Shown here one piece after another: positions 8,173 through 17,554 of a DNA stretch of 64,000 nucleotides (within the stretch, counting starts at the first letter, position 1; each line of letters starts with the position of its first letter). The stretch is from Saccharothrix sp. NRRL B-16314 (lineage in GTDB: Bacteria > Actinomycetota > Actinomycetes > Mycobacteriales > Pseudonocardiaceae): positions 744,001-808,000 of the forward strand of contig NZ_JNXC01000001.1 in NCBI RefSeq assembly GCF_000716595.1. The letters are read 5' to 3'. Made by a program: the position numbers and the translations under genes. Under the pieces are notes generated by a model, which was not told where the DNA came from, searched no databases, and saw only the letters and a list, made by a program, of their open reading frames with translations.

Positions 8173-8203
8173 ACGAAAGGCACCCGGATCGGGTGCCTTT
8201 CGT
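8173..8203 (-). terminator. Terminator of the aminotransferase gene
   Basis: Perfect inverted repeat ACGAAAGGCACCCG/CGGGTGCCTTTCGT with a 3-nt loop, 20 bp beyond the stop at 8224. Read on the minus strand it ends in CTTTCGT, a weak T-run. Confidence 0.8.
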
Positions 8204-8223
8204 GACGGTGCGTCGGTCTTGTG

Positions 8224-9465
8224 CTAGTCGACCTCGGCCAACAGCTCGGCCATCCGGGTCACACCGGTCTTCAGGTCGTCGTCGCCCAACGCGTACGACA
8301 GCCGCAGGTAGCCGGGCGTGCCGAACGCCTCACCGGGCACCACGGCCACCTCGACGTGCTCCAGGATCAGCGCCGCGAGCTGCACCGTGTCGGTGATCTC
8401 CACCCCGCGCAGCTTCTTGCCGATCAACGCCTTCACCGACGGGTACACGTAGAACGCGCCGCGCGGGGTCGGGCACTCCACGCCGGGGATGGCGGACAGC
8501 ATGTCGACGATCGTGCGGCGACGGCGGTCGAACGCCACGCGCATCTCGTGCGCGGCGTCCAGCGGCCCGGACACGGCCTCCAGGGCGGCCCGCTGCGACA
8601 CGTTCGCCACGTTCGAGGTCAGGTGGGACTGGAGGTTCGCGGCGGCCTTCACCACGTCCGCCGGGCCGATCATCCAGCCGACCCGCCAGCCCGTCATCGC
8701 GTACGTCTTGGCCACGCCGTTCAGCACGATCGTCCGGTCCGCCATCGCGGGCACGGCCACCGGCAGCGACACCGACTCGGCGCCGTCGTACACCAGGTGC
8801 TCGTAGATCTCGTCGGTGATCACCCACAGCCCGTGCTCCAGCGCCCACTCGCCGATCGCGGTGATCTGCTCGCGGGAGTAGACCGAGCCGGTCGGGTTCG
8901 ACGGCGAGCACAGCAGCAGCACCTTGGTCTTCGGGGTGCGCGCCGCCTCCAGCTGCTCCACCGTCACCAGGTAGTCGGTCGACTCGTCCGCGGTGACCTG
9001 CACCGGCACGCCGCCCGCCAGCGTGATCGCCTCGGGGTAGGTGGTCCAGTACGGCGCCGGCAGCAGGACCTCGTCGCCCGGGTCCACGATCGTCGCGAAC
9101 GCCTGGTAGACCGCCTGCTTGCCGCCGTTGGTGATCAGCACCTGGGCGGCGGTCACCTCGTAGCCCGAGTCTCGCTTGGTCTTGGCGGCTACGGCCTCCC
9201 GCAGCTCCGGCAGCCCGCCGGCGGGCGTGTAGCGGTGGTTGCGCGGGTTGGCGCAGGCCGCCTGAGCTGCGACTACGATGGCCTCGGGGGTCGGGAAGTC
9301 CGGCTCGCCCGCGCCGAAACCGATCACCGGTCGGCCCGCGGCCTTGAGCGCCTTCGCCTTCGCGTCGACCGCGAGGGTGGCGGACTCGGCGATGCCGGCG
9401 ATCCGCTGCGAGACGCGAGGGTGCTCGGAGGTACTGGTTCCGGTGGTCGTTTCAGGCGTGCCCAT
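8224..9465 (-). CDS. aspC: Class I pyridoxal-phosphate aminotransferase, aspartate type
   Basis: 413 residues from ATG 9465; an upstream extension to 9591 lacks support. Fold-type I aminotransferase of the Iγ subgroup: G-F-G-A-G-E-P-D-F near 50, S-N-P-T-G near 190, D-E-I-Y near 218, the PLP lysine in [12 protein letters not shown] with the phosphate-binding Arg, and the C-terminal substrate Arg in L-R-L-S-Y-A. The reaction would be aspartate + 2-oxoglutarate to oxaloacetate + glutamate. Subgroup members sometimes also act on prephenate. It lies just upstream of tRNA-Trp/secE on the opposite strand and ends at a clear hairpin. Confidence 0.9.
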   Translation of the reverse strand: MGTPETTTGTSTSEHPRVSQRIAGIAESATLAVDAKAKALKAAGRPVIGFGAGEPDFPTPEAIVVAAQAACANPRNHRYTPAGGLPELREAVAAKTKRDSGYEVTAAQVLITNGGKQAVYQAFATIVDPGDEVLLPAPYWTTYPEAITLAGGVPVQVTADESTDYLVTVEQLEAARTPKTKVLLLCSPSNPTGSVYSREQITAIGEWALEHGLWVITDEIYEHLVYDGAESVSLPVAVPAMADRTIVLNGVAKTYAMTGWRVGWMIGPADVVKAAANLQSHLTSNVANVSQRAALEAVSGPLDAAHEMRVAFDRRRRTIVDMLSAIPGVECPTPRGAFYVYPSVKALIGKKLRGVEITDTVQLAALILEHVEVAVVPGEAFGTPGYLRLSYALGDDDLKTGVTRMAELLAEVD

Positions 9466-9652
9466 GGCCCCAATCGTGGCAGACCGCACAACCGACTCGG
9501 CTTCCGGCACCCCCTCTGACCGGGCCAGTTGGAAGGACGGCCCCTTGGTGCCGTATGCTTCCGGTCTTGGAACGTCCAGTCGCTGCCTCACGAGCCACGT
9601 GAGGAGGGTGGGGGGCGTCTCCAGCCAGGAGGTTCTGGTCCCAGAACCTCAA

Positions 9653-9725
<73 letters not shown>

Positions 9726-9758
9726 CGTCGAAGCGCGATGGTTGAAGCGGAGGACGGC

Positions 9759-10160
9759 ATGAGCGAGGGCCGCGAGCAGGACCAGCCGGAAGAGCGCGAG
9801 AGCGCGTCCCGGCCGGTTACCGCCGCAGCGCGGCGTGAGCGCCGTGGCTCCGCGCGACCGGCGGGCCGCAAGGACGCCGAGGCGAAGAAGGCGGCTGAGG
9901 CCGACTCCGACGCCGAGGAGGCCAAGAAGGGTCGTCCCACGCGCTCGCGGGCGGATTCGGAGAAGCGGGCCGGTTTCTTCGCCCGGATCGTCCGGTACGT
10001 CCGCGAGGTGGTCAGCGAGCTGCGGAAGGTCATCTGGCCGACCCGCAAGCAGATGATCACCTACACCGGAGTTGTGTTGGTCTTCGTGGCCTTCATGGTG
10101 GCGTTTGTGTTCGGCCTTGATACGGCCTTCGCCTGGGGCATGTTCAGGGTGTTCGGCTGA
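9759..10160 (+). CDS. secE: Preprotein translocase subunit SecE
   Basis: 133 residues from ATG 9759, with GGAGG 5 nt upstream; an earlier ATG at 9738 lacks a comparable SD. A long, charged, Ala/Lys/Glu-rich N-terminal extension (about 75 residues) precedes the conserved core: an amphipathic helix with V-V-S-E-L-R-K-V-I-W-P-T-R and one membrane helix (about 108-128). It joins SecY and SecG in the protein-conducting channel and clamps SecY together. The N-terminal extension is typical of actinobacteria. It forms an operon with nusG. Confidence 0.95.
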   Translation: MSEGREQDQPEERESASRPVTAAARRERRGSARPAGRKDAEAKKAAEADSDAEEAKKGRPTRSRADSEKRAGFFARIVRYVREVVSELRKVIWPTRKQMITYTGVVLVFVAFMVAFVFGLDTAFAWGMFRVFG

Positions 10161-10206
10161 GCCGAGCGCCCGCCGCCCCGGGTGGCGGCGGACATGTGAT
10201 GCATGA

Positions 10207-11103
<897 letters not shown>

Positions 11104-11216
11104 CCGAAGGTCCAGCCAGGACAACAAGAACTCCGGTGCCCCTCTGACGGACAGGCGCCGGCAGCCACGCTGCGGCTGGCAGGGCCGCGCGCGGACACCG
11201 CAATAAAGGAACCGAG

Positions 11217-11651
11217 ATGCCTCCCAAGAAGAAGAAGCTCGCAGCTGTCATCAAGCTGCAGATCAAGGCCGGGGCCGCGAACCCCGCGCCGCCCGTTGGT
11301 CCCGCGCTGGGTCAGCACGGCGTCAACATCATGGAGTTCTGCAAGCAGTACAACGCCGCGACCGAGTCGCAGCGCGGCACTGTCGTGCCGGTCGAGATCT
11401 CCGTGTACGAAGACCGCTCGTTCGACTTCAAGCTCAAGACCCCGCCGGCCGCGAAGCTGCTGCTCAAGGCCGCCGGTGTGGAGAAGGGCTCGGGCGAGCC
11501 GCACCGCCTCAAGGTCGCCAAGGTGACCATGGACCAGGTGCGCGAGATCGCGCAGAACAAGATGGTCGACCTCAACGCCAACGACGTGGACCAGGCGGCG
11601 AAGATCATCGCCGGCACCGCCCGCTCCATGGGCATCACCGTCGAAGGCTGA
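11217..11651 (+). CDS. rplK: 50S ribosomal protein L11
   Basis: 144 residues, the usual length. The N-terminal domain has [14 protein letters not shown], the loop contacted by thiopeptides and by release/stringent factors; the C-terminal domain binds the 23S GTPase-centre RNA. It is needed for RelA activation. First gene of the L11-L1 operon, 78 bp before rplA. No thiopeptide-resistance feature is evident. Confidence 0.97.
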
Positions 11652-11728
11652 CCCTTTCTCTTTCGTAGTCGTGGGAGAGCCACGCGCTGGCTCGTCACCA
11701 CAGCTGATCCACTCTTAAGGACAGAAGC

Positions 11729-12445
11729 ATGAAGCGCAGCAAGGCGTACAAGAACGCTGCTGAGCTGGTTGACCGGGAGCGGCTGTACTCGCCGCTGGAG
11801 GCAACCAAGCTCGCCAAGGAAACGTCCAAGGTGAAGCTGGACGCGACCGTCGAGGTCGCCATCCGGCTCGGCGTGGACCCCCGCAAGGCCGACCAGATGG
11901 TCCGCGGCACCGTGAACCTGCCGCACGGTACGGGCAAGACCGCCCGCGTGATCGTCTTCGCGACCGGTGACAAGGCCGCCGAGGCCGAGGCCGCCGGTGC
12001 GGACGCGGTCGGCTCCGAGGACCTGATCGAGCGGATCCAGGGTGGCTGGCTCGACTTCGACGCCGCGATCGCCACTCCCGACCAGATGGCGAAGGTCGGT
12101 CGCATCGCCCGCATCCTCGGCCCGCGTGGCCTGATGCCGAACCCGAAGACCGGCACCGTGACGCCCGACGTCACCAAGGCCGTGAACGAGATCAAGGGCG
12201 GTAAGATCAACTTCCGCGTTGACAAGCAGGCGAACCTGCACCTCGTCATCGGCAAGGTGTCGTTCGACCCGGAGAAGCTGGTCGAGAACTACGCCGCCGC
12301 GCTGGACGAGATCCTGCGGGCCAAGCCGTCGGCGGCGAAGGGGCGGTACCTGAAGAAGATCACCGTCTCGACCACGATGGGCCCCGGCATCCCGGTCGAC
12401 CCGAACCGGACCCGGAACCTCCTGACCGACGACGCCACCGCCTGA
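11729..12445 (+). CDS. rplA: 50S ribosomal protein L1
   Basis: 238 residues from ATG 11729 (AAGGACAG upstream). This is the two-domain uL1 protein of the mobile L1 stalk, with the conserved [17 protein letters not shown] hinge region and the C-terminal T-T-M-G-P-G-I. In many bacteria L1 also represses its own operon by binding a leader mimic of its rRNA site. It ends at a strong hairpin at 12467, so L10-L12 is transcribed separately. Confidence 0.97.
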   Translation: MKRSKAYKNAAELVDRERLYSPLEATKLAKETSKVKLDATVEVAIRLGVDPRKADQMVRGTVNLPHGTGKTARVIVFATGDKAAEAEAAGADAVGSEDLIERIQGGWLDFDAAIATPDQMAKVGRIARILGPRGLMPNPKTGTVTPDVTKAVNEIKGGKINFRVDKQANLHLVIGKVSFDPEKLVENYAAALDEILRAKPSAAKGRYLKKITVSTTMGPGIPVDPNRTRNLLTDDATA

Positions 12446-12466
12446 TCTCGGCACGTCGAAGCACCC

Positions 12467-12503
12467 AGCAGCGCCCCTCGGCCTCCCGCCGAGGGGCGCT
12501 GCT
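12467..12503. terminator. Terminator between rplA and the convergent gene
   Basis: Perfect 16-bp stem AGCAGCGCCCCTCGGC/GCCGAGGGGCGCTGCT with a 5-nt loop. It lies 21 nt after the rplA stop and 14 nt past the stop of the minus-strand gene, so it can serve both. Confidence 0.85.
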
Positions 12504-12517
12504 GCTTCCGCCAGGGG

Positions 12518-13327
12518 TCACGGACCGACGCAGTCCGCGGGCTCGGCCTCGTAGCCGGTGATCACCCAGGTCTTGTTCTGCTGCGCGGACAGCACGAACT
12601 TGCCCAACCGCGGCCCGCCCCTCACGTCCAGCGCGCACGAGCTGACCTCGACCGACCCGCCTGTGGGCACTTCGCGCATGGTGCTCGGGAACCTGATCTG
12701 CCGGTAGTCGACTTCACGGGTGACCTTGCCGTGCAGCCCGTGCACGGCGTCCTCGCAGTTCGGTGCGCCGAACGCGGTGGCGAACGCCTTCTTCGCGTCG
12801 TCTTCCGAGAACAGCAGGCACGCGCGGCCCGAGTCGTCGTTCATGACGTGCTTGTAGAACAGCGCAACCGTGCCCTGGAGGCCGTACGGGGTCTGGGGCG
12901 CGATGATGTTGCCCTTGTCGCCGCCGCTGTCGACCGCGATGTCACCGGGGTCGTCACCGCCGAAGTACCTGTCGTAGAAGTACGACAGCACGAGCAGCAC
13001 GACCGCGAGGTAGACGAGGCGGCGGACCAGTCGGCTGTGCAGGAGGATCTTCCACAGCGGCTTGCGCGGGGGTTGGACGGTCGGGGGTTGGCCGGTCGGG
13101 GGTTGGCCGGTTGGGAGTTGATCGGTCGGGGGTGGGCCGGCATGAGGTGGGCCGGCAGGGAATGGGGCTGCGGGTGTGGTGCCGGGAGGCAGGCTCGGCG
13201 GTAGTCCTGCGCCCTGGGCCTGCTGGAAGCGCTGGAACTCCTGGAACCGTTGGAACTCCTGGAACTGCCGGAGCTGTTCCGGGTCGATGTCCGGCGGCGG
13301 CGGGTTCCTCGGGGGCTCTTCGGTCAC
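12518..13327 (-). CDS. Pro-rich single-pass membrane protein of unknown function
   Basis: 269 residues from GTG or ATG near 13327. Three parts: a cytoplasmic low-complexity region with short Q-E-F-Q-R-F repeats (about 22-36) and P-T-G-Q-P-P repeats (70-85), one membrane helix (about 104-120), and an extracellular domain of some 140 residues with four cysteines (C-L-L, N-C-E-D, S-C-A, D-C-V) and the pattern V-A-L-F-Y-K-H-V. The domain resembles small membrane-tethered sensor or accessory domains of actinobacteria, but I cannot name it. It interrupts the usual L1-L10 neighbourhood and converges on rplA. Confidence 0.7.
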   Translation of the reverse strand: MTEEPPRNPPPPDIDPEQLRQFQEFQRFQEFQRFQQAQGAGLPPSLPPGTTPAAPFPAGPPHAGPPPTDQLPTGQPPTGQPPTVQPPRKPLWKILLHSRLVRRLVYLAVVLLVLSYFYDRYFGGDDPGDIAVDSGGDKGNIIAPQTPYGLQGTVALFYKHVMNDDSGRACLLFSEDDAKKAFATAFGAPNCEDAVHGLHGKVTREVDYRQIRFPSTMREVPTGGSVEVSSCALDVRGGPRLGKFVLSAQQNKTWVITGYEAEPADCVGP

Positions 13328-13345
13328 GGGTCACATCATGCCGAT

Positions 13346-13375
13346 TTGGAGCCGCGACGACACATCCCGTACTCT
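13346..13375 (+). promoter_or_regulatory. Probable rplJL promoter
   Basis: TTGGAG (13346-13351) and TACTCT (13370-13375) with an 18-bp spacer, about 210 nt before rplJ and directly upstream of the leader. It starts 19 bp from the divergent gene at 13327. Confidence 0.5.
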
Positions 13376-13382
13376 TGCCGAT

Positions 13383-13584
13383 GGTTCACCAAAGACCGCT
13401 GGTCGTCCTGGCCCTTGTCGGCTGGGAGCGAAGGTCCCGCGATGCGGGCGGCCCGCGCAGGAGAACGAGGAAGACTTAGGCGTTCACGCGTCTGTCACGC
13501 CCCGTGCTGCTGCGCTGGGGCGTTTTTGCTTTGCGCGGCCTCTCGGCTCGACCGGTGCGTCACAAGCCCAGAGAGGAGGCGATC
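13383..13584 (+). promoter_or_regulatory. rplJ leader RNA with attenuator-like hairpin
   Basis: About 200-nt untranslated leader of the L10-L12 operon. In many bacteria this leader binds L10(L12)4 and controls its own expression. The segment near 13395-13415 (GACCGCTGGTCGTC) is of the type seen in such leaders. At 13497-13523 ACGCCCC pairs with GGGGCGT and is followed by TTTTT (13523-13527), the clearest intrinsic-terminator form in this part of the window, and it lies before the gene. A 32-codon frame from ATG 13381 ends near 13479 inside the leader, but nothing supports its translation. Confidence 0.6.
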
Positions 13585-14142
13585 ATGGCGAAGCCCAGCA
13601 AGGTTTCGGCCGTCGCCGAGCTCACGGACAAGTTCCGTGGAAGCTCGGCCGCTGTCGTGACCGAGTACCGCGGCCTCTCCATGGCGCAGCTCACCACGCT
13701 GCGTCGCGCTCTCGGCGCGGGCACCACGTACACCGTTGCGAAGAACACGCTGGTCAAGCGTGCCGCCGAGGACGCGGGCGTCGAGGGTCTCGAGGCCCTG
13801 CTCGTCGGCCCGACCGCGATCGCCTTCGTCGAAGGCGAGCCGGTCGACGCGGCGAAGGCGCTGCGTGACTTCGCGAAGGACAACAAGGCCCTGGTCATCA
13901 AGGGCGGCTACATGGATGGCCGTCCCCTCTCGGTCGAAGAGGTCTCCGCGATCGCGGACCTCGAGACCCGCGAGGTGCTGCTCGCCAAGCTGGCGGGCGC
14001 GATGAAGGGCAACCTGGCCAAGGCCGCGGGTCTGTTCAACGCCCCGGCTTCCCAGGTCGCTCGCCTGGCTGCTGCCCTCCAGGAGAAGAAGGCCGCGGAG
14101 GCGCCTGCCGCCGCCGAGGCCGAGGCTCCCGCCGAAAGCTGA
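13585..14142 (+). CDS. rplJ: 50S ribosomal protein L10
   Basis: 185 residues from ATG 13585, preceded by an excellent AGAGGAGG SD. The N-terminal RNA-binding domain has Y-R-G-L-S and A-K-N-T-L-V-K-R-A; the C-terminal helix that carries L7/L12 dimers ends in an Ala/Glu-rich tail. It forms the base of the ribosomal stalk that recruits translational GTPases. It is followed by rplL after 81 bp. Confidence 0.97.
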   Translation: MAKPSKVSAVAELTDKFRGSSAAVVTEYRGLSMAQLTTLRRALGAGTTYTVAKNTLVKRAAEDAGVEGLEALLVGPTAIAFVEGEPVDAAKALRDFAKDNKALVIKGGYMDGRPLSVEEVSAIADLETREVLLAKLAGAMKGNLAKAAGLFNAPASQVARLAAALQEKKAAEAPAAAEAEAPAES

Positions 14143-14223
14143 TCACGCCCGAAAAGCTGATCACACCCAGACACTCCGCGTCCCGGCCGCAGTTCGGGCG
14201 TTGAAAGAGAAAGGACCGCCATC

Positions 14224-14610
14224 ATGGCGAAGCTCAGCACCGACGAGCTGCTCGACGCGTTCAAGGAGATGACGCTCCTGGAGCTGTCGTCCTTCGTGAA
14301 GCAGTTCGAGGAGACCTTCGAGGTCACCGCCGCCGCTCCGGTCGCGGTTGCCGCTGCCGGCCCGGCCGCCGCTGCCGCCCCCGCCGAGGAGGAGAAGGAC
14401 GAGTTCACCGTCGTCCTCGAGGGCGCCGGCGACAAGAAGATCCAGGTCATCAAGGTCGTCCGCGAGGTCGTCTCGGGCCTGGGCCTGAAGGAGGCCAAGG
14501 AGCTGGTCGAGGCCGCTCCGAAGCCGCTCCTGGAGAACGTGGCGAAGGACGTCGCCGACGCCGCCAAGGAGAAGCTCGAGGCTGCCGGCGCCAAGATCTC
14601 GCTCAAGTGA
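14224..14610 (+). CDS. rplL: 50S ribosomal protein L7/L12
   Basis: 128 residues from ATG 14224. The N-terminal dimerisation domain is joined by an Ala-rich hinge (about 38-58) to the C-terminal domain, with K-I-x-V-I-K-V-V-R-E and [11 protein letters not shown], the surface that contacts EF-Tu, EF-G and IF2. Several dimers sit on L10. The operon ends at the hairpin at 14648. Confidence 0.97.
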   Translation: MAKLSTDELLDAFKEMTLLELSSFVKQFEETFEVTAAAPVAVAAAGPAAAAAPAEEEKDEFTVVLEGAGDKKIQVIKVVREVVSGLGLKEAKELVEAAPKPLLENVAKDVADAAKEKLEAAGAKISLK

Positions 14611-14647
14611 TCTGATCCCGCAAGGGATTCGAACACCGCGCGCCGCT

Positions 14648-14684
14648 ACGAGGGCGGGCACCCACACCGGGTGCCCGCCCTCGT
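14648..14684 (+). terminator. Terminator of rplJL
   Basis: Perfect 16-bp stem ACGAGGGCGGGCACCC/GGGTGCCCGCCCTCGT with a 5-nt loop, 37 nt after the rplL stop. It separates the ribosomal operon from the mce operon. Confidence 0.9.
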
Positions 14685-14820
14685 GCTGTCTGCCACCGTT
14701 ACTGACCTGAGACCGCGTTAGCCCAACTGGTGAGTAACCGGGAGGGGGGCTCCTCGTTGCACCGGTATGACGCCGGCCTGTCCGGCGTCTGGGCGTTGTT
14801 GCCGGTGACCAGGAGGTGCG

Positions 14821-15897
14821 ATGGGCGTCGAGGTGGTCGTCGAAGGCCTGACCAAGTCCTTCGGCAAGCAGACCATCTGGCGGGACGTCACGCTCACCCT
14901 CCCGCCGGGCGAGGTCAGCGTGATGCTCGGCCCGTCGGGCACCGGCAAGTCGGTCTTCCTCAAGTCCCTGGTCGGCCTGCTGAAGCCGGAGCAGGGCAAG
15001 ATCACGATCAACGGCACGGACCTGGTCCGCTGCTCGGAGCACAAGCTCTACGAGATCCGGAAGCTCTTCGGCGTCCTCTTCCAGGACGGCGCCCTCTTCG
15101 GCTCGATGAACCTCTTCGACAACGTCGCCTTCCCGCTCCGCGAGCACACCCGCAAGACGGAGGCCGAGGTCCGGCGGATCGTGCTGGAGAAGATGGAGAT
15201 GGTCGGCCTCGTCGGCGCGGAGAAGAAGCTCCCCGGCGAGATCTCCGGCGGTATGCGCAAGCGCGCCGGCCTGGCCCGCGCCCTGGTGCTCGACCCCGAG
15301 ATCATCCTGTGCGACGAACCGGACTCCGGCCTCGACCCGGTCCGCACGGCCTACCTGAGCCAGCTCCTCATCGACCTGAACTCGCAGATCGACGCCACCA
15401 TCCTGATCGTCACGCACAACATCACCGTCGCCCGCACGGTCCCGGACAACCTGGGCATGCTCTTCCGCCGCGAACTGATCATGTTCGGCCCCCGTGAAGT
15501 CCTCCTGACCAGCGACGAACCGGTGGTCGAGCAGTTCCTCAACGGCCGCCGCATCGGTCCGATCGGCATGTCGGAGGAGAAGGACCAGGCGACGATGGCC
15601 GCCGAACTCGCCCACCGCGACGCCGGCCACGCGGACGGCTCGCCGGACGAGGACGTGCGCGGCGTGGTGCCGCAGTTGGAGCCGACGCCCGGCCTCCCGC
15701 CGCGTGGCGCGGTCCGGCGGCGCAAGGACCGGGTGATGAGCATCCTGCACACGCTGCCGCCGGAGGCCCAGCAGGGCATCATCGCCAGCCTGACCCCGGA
15801 CGAGCAGCGCCACTACCGGGTCGCGGTCGGTGCCGTCCCGGCGGCGCCCAGCCCGTCGACTCCCAGCCCGTGGCCGCGTCGAGGGGGCGTCCTGTGA
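14821..15897 (+). CDS. mceG: ABC transporter ATPase of the Mce system (MceG/Mkl/MlaF family)
   Basis: 358 residues from ATG 14821 (AGGAGG 5 nt upstream). ATPase with Walker A G-P-S-G-T-G-K-S (37-44), a signature I-S-G-G-M-R-K-R from 141 instead of L-S-G-G-Q, as usual in MlaF-type ATPases, Walker B I-I-L-C-D-E-P and an H-loop T-H-N. The C-terminal extension of about 100 residues is typical of actinobacterial MceG and probably contacts regulatory partners. It drives lipid or sterol import through the YrbE permeases. In M. tuberculosis the orthologue mkl also lies between rplL and rpoB but apart from the mce operons; here it heads a complete operon and overlaps the next gene. Confidence 0.93.
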   Translation: MGVEVVVEGLTKSFGKQTIWRDVTLTLPPGEVSVMLGPSGTGKSVFLKSLVGLLKPEQGKITINGTDLVRCSEHKLYEIRKLFGVLFQDGALFGSMNLFDNVAFPLREHTRKTEAEVRRIVLEKMEMVGLVGAEKKLPGEISGGMRKRAGLARALVLDPEIILCDEPDSGLDPVRTAYLSQLLIDLNSQIDATILIVTHNITVARTVPDNLGMLFRRELIMFGPREVLLTSDEPVVEQFLNGRRIGPIGMSEEKDQATMAAELAHRDAGHADGSPDEDVRGVVPQLEPTPGLPPRGAVRRRKDRVMSILHTLPPEAQQGIIASLTPDEQRHYRVAVGAVPAAPSPSTPSPWPRRGGVL

Positions 15898-16679
15898 GCG
15901 CACGGGCGACGTTCCCCGGCGTCGGCGCGCTGCGCGAGACGGGACGGATGTTCTCGCTCGCCATCGACGTCGTCCGCCTCACGTTCCGCCGCCCGTTCCA
16001 GCTCCGCGAGTTCATCCAGCAGTGCTGGTTCGTGGTGAGCGTGACGGTGCTGCCGACGGCCCTGGTGTCGATCCCGTTCGGCGCGGTCATCGCGCTCCAG
16101 ATCGGCTCGCTGACCCGCCAGATCGGCGCGCAGTCCTTCACCGGCGCGGCCAGCGTGCTGGCGATCATCCAGCAGGCGAGCCCGATCGTGACGGCCCTGC
16201 TCATCGCCGGCGCGGGTGGCAGCGCGATCTGCGCCGACCTGGGCAGCCGCAAGATCCGCGAGGAGATCGACGCGATGGAGGTGCTGGGCGTCTCGCCGAT
16301 CCAGCGCCTCGTCGTGCCACGCGTGCTCGCCGCGATGTTGGTCAGCGTGCTGCTGAACGGCATGGTCAGCGTGGTCGGCGTGATGGGCGGCTACTTCTTC
16401 AACGTGGTCCTCCAGGACGGCACGCCCGGCGCTTACCTGGCGAGCTTCAGCGCCCTGGCCCAGCTGCCGGACCTGTGGATCTCCGAGATCAAGGCGTTGA
16501 TCTTCGGGTTCCTCGCGGGCATCGTCGCCGCCTACCGCGGCCTCAACCCGGCGGGCGGACCGAAGGGCGTCGGCGACGCGGTCAACCAGGCCGTCGTCAT
16601 CACGTTCCTGCTGCTGTTCTTCGTGAACTTCGTGCTCACCACGATCTACCTCCAGGTCGTCCCGGCGAAGGGGAGCTGA
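15894..16679 (+). CDS. yrbEA: Mce-associated permease YrbEA
   Basis: 261 residues from GTG 15894, overlapping the ATPase stop by 4 nt, with GAGGGGG upstream. MlaE-type permease with five to six membrane segments and the conserved cytoplasmic coupling loop E-E-I-D-A-M-E-V-L-G-V-S-P (about 125-137), which docks on the ATPase. With YrbEB it forms the inner-membrane pore of the Mce importer. Confidence 0.93.
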   Translation: MSARATFPGVGALRETGRMFSLAIDVVRLTFRRPFQLREFIQQCWFVVSVTVLPTALVSIPFGAVIALQIGSLTRQIGAQSFTGAASVLAIIQQASPIVTALLIAGAGGSAICADLGSRKIREEIDAMEVLGVSPIQRLVVPRVLAAMLVSVLLNGMVSVVGVMGGYFFNVVLQDGTPGAYLASFSALAQLPDLWISEIKALIFGFLAGIVAAYRGLNPAGGPKGVGDAVNQAVVITFLLLFFVNFVLTTIYLQVVPAKGS

Positions 16680-16680
16680 G

Positions 16681-17520
16681 ATGGCCACGGTCAACGACCG
16701 CCTGCGCAAGGTGGCGAACGCGCCGCTCTCGATGCTGGACACGTTCGGCGACCAGCTGTGGTTCTACCTCCGCGCGCTCGCGTGGACCCCGCGCACGCTG
16801 ACCCGCTACCTGCGCGAGACGCTGCGGCTGCTGGCCGAGGTCAGCTTCGGCACGGGCGCGCTGGCCGTCATCGGCGGCACGATCGGCGTGATGGTCGGCC
16901 TGTCCGTGTTCACCGGCACGGTCGTGGGCCTCCAGGGCTTCACCGCGCTGAACCAGATCGGCACGTCGGCGTTCGCGGGCTTCGTGTCCGCGTACTTCAA
17001 CACCCGCGAGATCGCGCCGCTGGTCGCCGGGCTCGCGTTGAGCGCCACGGTCGGCTCCGGCTTCACCGCCCAGCTCGGCGCGATGCGGATCTCCGAGGAG
17101 ATCGACGCGCTGGAGGTCATGGGCATCCCCAGCCTGCCGTACCTGGTGACCACGCGGATCATCGCCGGGTTCATCGCGATCATCCCGCTGTACGTGATCG
17201 GCCTGCTCACGTCGTACCTGGCGGCGAGAGTGATCACCGTCCAGTTCTACGGGCAGTCGGCGGGCACGTACGACCACTACTTCAACCTGTTCCTACCCCC
17301 GGTCGACGTGCTCTGGTCGTTCGGCAAGGTGCTCGTCTTCGCGGTCGTGATCATCCTGACGCACTGCTACTACGGCTACCGCGCGAGCGGCGGCCCGGCG
17401 GGCGTCGGTGTCGCGGTCGGCCGCGCGGTGCGCACCGCGATCGTGACGACGAGCCTGCTGGACTTCTTCCTCAGCATGGCGATCTGGGGCACCACGACGA
17501 CGGTGAGGATCGCGGGATGA
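16681..17520 (+). CDS. yrbEB: Mce-associated permease YrbEB
   Basis: 279 residues from ATG 16681, one base after the YrbEA stop. It is the second MlaE-type permease, carrying the E-E-I-D-A-L-E-V-M-G-I-P-S coupling loop (about 140-152) and a G-S-G-F-T-A-Q-L-G-A-M motif. The N terminus is longer and basic. It pairs with YrbEA; the two are homologous but clearly diverged, as in all actinobacterial mce operons. Confidence 0.93.
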   Translation: MATVNDRLRKVANAPLSMLDTFGDQLWFYLRALAWTPRTLTRYLRETLRLLAEVSFGTGALAVIGGTIGVMVGLSVFTGTVVGLQGFTALNQIGTSAFAGFVSAYFNTREIAPLVAGLALSATVGSGFTAQLGAMRISEEIDALEVMGIPSLPYLVTTRIIAGFIAIIPLYVIGLLTSYLAARVITVQFYGQSAGTYDHYFNLFLPPVDVLWSFGKVLVFAVVIILTHCYYGYRASGGPAGVGVAVGRAVRTAIVTTSLLDFFLSMAIWGTTTTVRIAG

Positions 17521-17554
17521 CCTCGGACGTGTTCTTCCCGGCGGCGGTGGCGCC

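Noticed and set aside
13381..13479. 32-codon frame in the rplJ leader.
   Set aside because: No SD and no regulatory codon pattern; the sequence is better explained as leader RNA.
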